Both the position numbers and the translations under genes were made by a program. The notes below the pieces were generated by a model, which did no database searches, was not told the origin of the DNA, and was given only the letters and a program-made list of their open reading frames with translations. Of a DNA stretch of 9,909 nucleotides, positions 7,116-9,909 are shown piece after piece; position 1 is the first letter of the stretch; each line of letters opens with the position of its first letter. The stretch comes from an uncultured Rhodospirillaceae bacterium. GTDB lineage: Bacteria > Pseudomonadota > Alphaproteobacteria > RF32 > CAG-239. The DNA lies in contig OMQI01000054.1 of assembly GCA_900313185.1 (NCBI GenBank), forward strand, positions 1 to 9,909. Reading direction: 5' to 3'.

Positions 7116-7841
7116 CTACATTTCCGCAGAACTTTTTTTGCGCAAGAACTCATCTTTTGCTCTTTGCAATTGTTCCATAAAATCATCATTTGCGTGTAGC
7201 CGATTGACAAGTGCAGAAGTAATAAGGCGAGCGTGGTCAACATCACTTTGATAATGAAAACCGACAATCACCCGACTTTCTCCATATTCAAAACCACGCT
7301 TTAAAATCTCATTTTGACGCTGAGGATTAATTTCTGCCAAAACAAGAGCAATTCCCCACCCCATTGTTGTATGGCCGGACGGATAAGACGAATTGTTTTT
7401 TAACGCTTCCTCATCTTGCGGAACCGGAGTTGACTCTCCAAATTGTACAAATGGTCTGATACGCATATATTGGCTTTTGGCCTTATCTTTACACAAACGA
7501 GTTGTCGCCAACAAACGTTTTAAAAGAGCCGATATTTCGGGCGTATTTTCTTTAGAAATAGTCAAACCGAATGGCTCGGAATATATTTTATAAAAGTATT
7601 CCAACGAATGAGCCGCATCTTCTATAGCCTGTTTGCCACGTTCTGTATCACGCATAGTTTTACCCCATTCATAGCGGTACCAATCATTATAAAATGCTGC
7701 ATCAGTGGTTTTAGGTGGTAAAGGGAGAAACTCCGATGCCGTCGGAATTTCATCTTCGGTTAAAAAAGAATGAGCCTTCGCATAACAAGGTGTAGCAAAT
7801 AAAATCGAAAATATAAATAGGATTGCATATATTTTTTTCAT
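7116..7841 (-). CDS. Secreted class A nonspecific acid phosphatase (PhoN/PhoC type)
   Basis: 241 residues from the ATG at 7841, five bases after a near-perfect AGGAGG; upstream in-frame starts lack a site. Seen: a Sec signal peptide (MKKIY, hydrophobic core to residue ~17, cleavage likely after CYA at 21), then the vanadium-haloperoxidase/PAP2 phosphatase signature: K122-x6-R129-P130, SYPSGHTT (Ser155, His157) and SR-x5-H-x3-D (Ser189, Arg190, His196, Asp200). The surrounding text (SGHTTMGWGIALVLAEINP, ILKRGFEYGESRVI) is that of PhoN-class enzymes rather than of lipid PAP2 phosphatases, and there is no membrane helix beyond the signal. Such enzymes act in the periplasm at low pH and release phosphate from nucleotides and other monoesters through a phospho-histidine intermediate (here His196). 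Length fits the family. It is the first gene of the leftward cluster and has a promoter candidate directly upstream. Confidence 0.95.
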   Translation of the reverse strand: MKKIYAILFIFSILFATPCYAKAHSFLTEDEIPTASEFLPLPPKTTDAAFYNDWYRYEWGKTMRDTERGKQAIEDAAHSLEYFYKIYSEPFGLTISKENTPEISALLKRLLATTRLCKDKAKSQYMRIRPFVQFGESTPVPQDEEALKNNSSYPSGHTTMGWGIALVLAEINPQRQNEILKRGFEYGESRVIVGFHYQSDVDHARLITSALVNRLHANDDFMEQLQRAKDEFLRKKSSAEM

Positions 7842-7875
7842 AAACTCCTCCTGCATATAAACTGTCTTGCCACGA

Positions 7876-7904
7876 AGCGTAGTAAAAAAAATTCCTAAAG
7901 TCAA
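7876..7904 (-). promoter_or_regulatory. Promoter candidate for the acid phosphatase cluster
   Basis: On the minus strand TTGACT (7904-7899), a 17-base spacer and TACGCT (7881-7876) precede the ATG at 7841 by about 35 bases. The -35 context TTGACTTTA is the same as in the promoter proposed for the DUF218-like gene at 9409-9381. No Pho box was recognised. Confidence 0.5.
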
Positions 7905-7936
7905 TAGAAAGGACACTCAAATTAAGCTGCTAGATA

Positions 7937-7965
7937 TTGACATTTATGTAAAATAAGTCTATTTT
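7937..7965 (+). promoter_or_regulatory. Promoter candidate for the small membrane protein
   Basis: A perfect TTGACA (7937-7942), a 17-base spacer and TATTTT (7960-7965) lie 45 bases before the ATG at 8011. The promoter is back to back with the acid phosphatase promoter, leaving about 32 bases between the two -35 boxes, so one regulator could affect both. Confidence 0.5.
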
Positions 7966-8010
7966 CGGGATATAGTTTCATATGATTGTTTCATTTTAAT
8001 TATTTATACT

Positions 8011-8430
8011 ATGATTGAATTATTTGATTATTTTCGCAGTGTGGAATTCTTAGGAATTCTACTGCTATCCGGCGGTTTGGCATTCTTATTGCTTCCAAAC
8101 TTTTACAGTTTTTTTGTTGCAACGCCACGTCGTTTCTGGCTTCCTGCACTGACTTATGATGATGCGGACATTCAGGCTATAGTACGTTCTACGTGGTTGG
8201 CCGGTATTTCTCTTATCATTATCGGCGCAACGCTGGTTGCTGTATATGATTCTCGAAATCCGGACGGAATTGAGTGGATACTGCTTGAGATTGCTTATTT
8301 ACTCATTTGTGTGTGGATAATACTTAAAGCAATTCTGTTCGTTGTTATAGCTGTTGTATCGCTATGGAATTGGGCTGTTCACGGAACTCCCGTATTTAAG
8401 AAAAAAGAAAATCAAAAGGGAAATGCTTAA
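8011..8430 (+). CDS. Small integral membrane protein, unknown function
   Basis: Predicted 139 residues, not recognised as any named family. Seen: hydrophobic segments at about 12-36 (FLGILLLSGGLAFLLL), 62-79 (WLAGISLIIIGATLVAVY) and 89-120, the last long enough for one long or two short helices; a charged loop around 38-60 (ATPRRFW, TYDDADIQ); and a lysine-rich tail (KKKENQKGNA). By the positive-inside rule the tail is probably cytoplasmic. The ATG lacks a visible Shine-Dalgarno; TATACT sits immediately before it but is too close to serve as a -10. The coding frame is supported by the clean hydrophobic pattern, an upstream promoter candidate and a terminator that starts inside the last codons. 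It is divergent from the acid phosphatase gene, and no functional link is shown. Confidence 0.8.
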   Translation: MIELFDYFRSVEFLGILLLSGGLAFLLLPNFYSFFVATPRRFWLPALTYDDADIQAIVRSTWLAGISLIIIGATLVAVYDSRNPDGIEWILLEIAYLLICVWIILKAILFVVIAVVSLWNWAVHGTPVFKKKENQKGNA

Positions 8431-8447
8431 CGCATTCCCTTTTTTTA
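8414..8447 (+). terminator. Intrinsic terminator overlapping the end of the membrane protein gene
   Basis: AAAAGGGAAATGC pairs with GCATTCCCTTTT, with one bulged A, around TTAAC; a run of seven T follows. The stop codon TAA lies in the loop, so the hairpin forms partly from coding sequence. Confidence 0.85.
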
Positions 8448-8501
8448 TTTTTTGAATTGCCGTTTAAAAAACTTTGCAATTATTATATCCTCTTTTTTAT
8501 T

Positions 8502-8621
8502 GTCATTCCCCGCACGGCACTGTGTGTCCGTGCGTCAAGGAATCTTATCTTTGCGATAGCACTATATTTTAAATAATTCGAAGATGCCTTGACGTTTTCT
8601 TTTACGAAAACGAGGCATGAC
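8502..8621. repeat. Inverted pair of bulged-hairpin repeat units (MITE-like palindromic element)
   Basis: Two units face each other. Both read GTC, six outer-stem bases, seven inner-stem bases starting CG, loop, matching inner arm ending CG, unpaired TCA, outer arm, CTT. Unit 1 is on the plus strand (8502-8546): ATTCCC / CGCACGG / ten-base loop / CCGTGCG / TCA / AGGAAT, with one C-A mismatch. Unit 2 is on the minus strand (8621-8581): ATGCCT / CGTTTTC / six-base loop / GAAAACG / TCA / AGGCAT. The 34-base centre (8547-8580) includes part of CTTATCTTTGCGATAGC (8544-8560) and of AATTCGAAGAT (8575-8585), both repeated exactly at 9469-9485 and 9499-9509. No transposase is nearby; such elements are usually moved in trans or inert. 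Confidence 0.8.
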
Positions 8622-8630
8622 TCTTTATTG

Positions 8631-8660
8631 AAAACAGCAGGCTTTTTACTGCCTGCCGTC
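8631..8660 (-). terminator. Intrinsic terminator for the DUF218-like gene
   Basis: On the minus strand GACGGCAGGC (8660-8651) pairs with GCCTGCTGTT (8642-8633), ten pairs including two G-T, around an eight-base loop, followed by TTTTC when the stem's last TT is counted. It begins 37 bases after the stop codon at 8697. The T run is short, so it may be leaky. Confidence 0.7.
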
Positions 8661-8696
8661 TGCATTGATAATACTTAAGCGACTTACGAGCTAAAA

Positions 8697-9347
8697 TTAA
8701 CGTACTCTGCGTGCATTTCTTGTTTCATCTTGGGCTTTTTGATTATGTTCCAAAACTTTGGGAATACACTCAAAGATTTCATTGATTGGATTATGATACA
8801 TTTTCTCGTACGATGCTGTATGAATATTTGGGAAATAACCAAAATCAATATAACAAAGCATTTTACGCATCATCTGATTTGGTGAACAAATCAAGTGCAA
8901 TTCTTTAAAATTATATTTTTCAAATAATTTGCACGAAACATAACACTCATCAGTTGAATTATAAACACCCTTTTCACCCATAATTTCATAGTTAGCATCA
9001 TCGGCAAAAATATTGCTTTGCGGTATCCCTTTGCTTATTAGATAATTTTTACCGGCCTCAGATAAAGATACTAAATCAGCTTTTCCGTTTTCCTGATGTC
9101 TTGAACCGGGGATATAAAACTTAACATCTTTTTTATTTTCAAATTCGTTGTATATCTTTAGGGCTAAGTCCAATCTAGCCTGAAATTCTTCTGCAGGATA
9201 TTTGCCATCCTTTAATGGATGTTGTGCGGCAACTTCAATCAAAACACCATTACCTGATTTTCTGGCTGCTTCCATTGCAGATAACGCTTTTTCATATTTA
9301 TCCAACCACAATAAATGCAAAGGTGAACGTTGTTTAGTATTATCCAT
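8697..9347 (-). CDS. DUF218/YdcF-like domain protein
   Basis: Predicted 216 residues with no signal peptide or membrane helix, starting at ATG 9347 after AAGGG at eight bases. Seen: a Rossmann-like order compatible with DUF218. A first strand VLIEVAAQH (35-43), a strand KFYIPGSRHQ (76-85) where DUF218 proteins carry a Gly-Gly-like loop, then SLSEAGKNYLISKGIPQSNI (94-113) matching the family pattern of a helix ending in GIP followed by I, then YNSTDECYVSCKLF (129-142) in the place of the S-x-N-T-x-E-N motif, and ELHLICSPNQMMRKMLCY (149-166) in the place of the lvTs-xxH-xxRa strand and helix. The usual His of the last motif is Gln or Met here and the Asn-Thr is Ser-Thr, so catalysis as in classical members is uncertain. 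DUF218 proteins (SanA, YdcF) have been linked to envelope functions or S-adenosylmethionine binding; none is firmly general. It is a single-gene unit between two repeat-bearing gaps. Confidence 0.6.
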   Translation of the reverse strand: MDNTKQRSPLHLLWLDKYEKALSAMEAARKSGNGVLIEVAAQHPLKDGKYPAEEFQARLDLALKIYNEFENKKDVKFYIPGSRHQENGKADLVSLSEAGKNYLISKGIPQSNIFADDANYEIMGEKGVYNSTDECYVSCKLFEKYNFKELHLICSPNQMMRKMLCYIDFGYFPNIHTASYEKMYHNPINEIFECIPKVLEHNQKAQDETRNARRVR

Positions 9348-9380
9348 ATTTTTTTCCCTTTCAGATATTTATTTGTAGAT

Positions 9381-9409
9381 AGGCTAAAATAAGCCCCTCA
9401 TAAAGTCAA
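9381..9409 (-). promoter_or_regulatory. Promoter candidate for the DUF218-like gene
   Basis: On the minus strand TTGACT (9409-9404), a 17-base spacer and TAGCCT (9386-9381) lie about 34 bases before the ATG. A small inverted repeat GGCT-TATTTT-AGCC overlaps the -10 and could be an operator or chance. Confidence 0.55.
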
Positions 9410-9468
9410 TATGAACTTATTAAAATTAACTATTTTATTACCGACTTACCATAACTAGTTCGACGAAA

Positions 9469-9542
9469 CTTATCTTTGCGATAGCTATGATTCTCTTTAA
9501 TTCGAAGATTGCTTGACGATTGTTCCACAATCGAGCAATGAC
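9469..9542. repeat. Second, one-sided copy of the bulged-hairpin element
   Basis: The exact 17-mer CTTATCTTTGCGATAGC (9469-9485) and 11-mer AATTCGAAGAT (9499-9509) recur here, 14 and 13 bases apart in the two copies. A minus-strand unit follows (9542-9505): GTC / ATTGCT / CGATTGT / three-base loop / ACAATCG / TCA / AGCAAT / CTT. Relative to the unit at 8621-8581, five stem positions differ and every change is matched on the other arm. The left partner unit is missing or decayed: only CGACGAAA precedes the 17-mer. Confidence 0.8.
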
Positions 9543-9797
9543 TTTATTTTTTCTGTAATTCATTTTAGGGCACTCGGTTGCATATTTTTCGCTGCGCTTC
9601 TCTTTCGCTTGCTTGCTCAAAAGCAACCTTCGCCCGTCGTCAGAAAACAACATTTTGAGGTTGTTTTCTCATTGGTGTCTTGCTTCGTAAGCTCTGCTGG
9701 CGCTGTCGCTTGTCAATCGCTAACTTCGCTTCGGACACTTGTTTACTAATTTTGCCGATTTTCGCTGTCGCTCTTCGGCTCAATAAGTAAACTGCGC
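9543..9797. other. Non-coding, hairpin-rich stretch before tRNA-Glu
   Basis: With the repeat copy this fills a 490-base gap without a convincing gene. It is unusually rich in TTCGC/CGCT words (near 9588-9612, 9679-9687, 9724-9731, 9760-9780). Inverted repeats: GGTTGC/GCAACC (9576-9581, 9623-9628); AGAAAACAAC/GTTGTTTTCT (9642-9651, 9660-9669, ten perfect pairs, eight-base loop); and GTTTACT...GCCGA/TCGGC...AGTAAAC (9741-9792). Open frames of 71 and 78 codons cross it, but they run through these repeats and have no ribosome binding site or family resemblance. The word TTCGCTGCG also occurs at 51-59. It may be decayed repeats or structured untranslated RNA. Confidence 0.5.
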
Positions 9798-9844
9798 ATC
9801 ACCAATAAAAAAAGCGACATTTAGTCGCTTTTTTTATTGGTGAT
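9798..9844. terminator. Perfect 21-bp inverted repeat: tRNA-Glu terminator fused to the tRNA 3' end
   Basis: Left arm 9798-9818 and right arm 9824-9844 are exact reverse complements around the five-base loop ATTTA. The core is A7-GCGAC / GTCGC-T7 (9807-9835), an intrinsic terminator in either direction, placed directly after the encoded CCA of the tRNA. The right arm continues through the CCA, the discriminator and three acceptor bases. Confidence 0.85.
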
Positions 9845-9909
9845 CCCAACGAGATTTGAACTCGTGTTGCAGCCTTGAGAGGGCCGCGTCCTAACCACTA
9901 GACGATGGG
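9838..9909 (-). tRNA. tRNA-Glu (CTC), 5' end cut by the window
   Basis: Read on the minus strand the gene gives CCCATCGTCTAGTGGTTAGG (acceptor end and D arm), an anticodon stem CGGCC/GGCTG with loop CTCTCAA (anticodon CTC, reading GAG), a T arm ACGAG-TTCAAAT-CTCGT, acceptor strand TGGGATC, discriminator A and an encoded CCA (9840-9838). The first three bases, expected to be GAT by pairing, lie beyond base 9909. The GTCTAG D-arm pattern is typical of tRNA-Glu. Its promoter is outside the window; its terminator follows immediately. Confidence 0.95.

Noticed and set aside
7842..7916. 25-residue N-terminal extension of the acid phosphatase
   Set aside because: It includes the AGGAGG site and the predicted promoter -35/-10 region, and would bury the signal peptide; the ATG at 7841 fits.
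8483..8665. Sixty-codon minus-strand frame downstream of the DUF218-like gene
   Set aside because: It lies wholly over the inverted hairpin pair and a terminator, with no ribosome binding site.
8502..9542. CRISPR array
   Set aside because: The repeat units are palindromes in mixed orientation far apart, not evenly spaced direct repeats, and no cas gene is present.
9438..9749. Two small opposite open frames (71 and 78 codons) in the gap before tRNA-Glu
   Set aside because: Both run through the hairpin repeats, have no Shine-Dalgarno site, and their translations look like read-through of repeat DNA.

Overview
The window is AT-rich bacterial DNA from a Gram-negative, probably low-GC alphaproteobacterium (possibly host- or gut-associated). 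That placement is an inference. It rests on a periplasmic class A acid phosphatase with a Sec signal, TTGACA/TATAAT-like promoters, Shine-Dalgarno-led genes, and intergenic bulged palindromes of the GTCATTGC...GCAATCTT style that I associate with alphaproteobacterial genomes. No phage, transposase, CRISPR or plasmid gene is visible.

Layout. Bases 1-211 hold no gene but include a leftward promoter candidate for something beyond the left edge. A leftward gene (212-1171) encodes a cysteine-rich protein with a likely CHAP/NlpC-P60-like (papain-fold) hydrolase core and has its own strong promoter. Upstream of it, also leftward, is a thiamine-diphosphate enzyme of the DXS family (1277-3034) whose acceptor-phosphate arginines appear to be missing. 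Divergent from it is guaC, GMP reductase (3251-4369), which ends at a bidirectional terminator. A leftward three-gene cluster follows in transcription order: a secreted class A acid phosphatase (7841-7116), a NADAR-like protein (7073-6429) and a membrane-bound dCache-HAMP-PP2C (RsbU/SpoIIE-type) phosphatase (6350-4467). Divergent from the acid phosphatase is a 139-residue membrane protein (8011-8430). A leftward DUF218/YdcF-like gene (8697-9347) lies between two repeat-bearing intergenic regions. The right edge cuts a tRNA-Glu(CTC) gene on the minus strand.

Functional links are loose. GuaC handles purine nucleotide recycling, the acid phosphatase releases phosphate from organic esters in the periplasm, and the NADAR-like protein belongs to a superfamily acting on NAD/ADP-ribose-type N-glycosidic bonds. 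Nucleotide or phosphate metabolism is therefore a possible theme, but it is not proven. The PP2C protein would turn an extracellular ligand signal into dephosphorylation of an unlinked anti-sigma-antagonist-type partner; no STAS or anti-sigma gene is adjacent.

The most distinctive non-coding signals are three hairpin units with the same layout and covarying stems (one inverted pair at 8502-8621, one single at 9505-9542), and a perfect 21-bp inverted repeat that merges the tRNA-Glu 3' end with its terminator.
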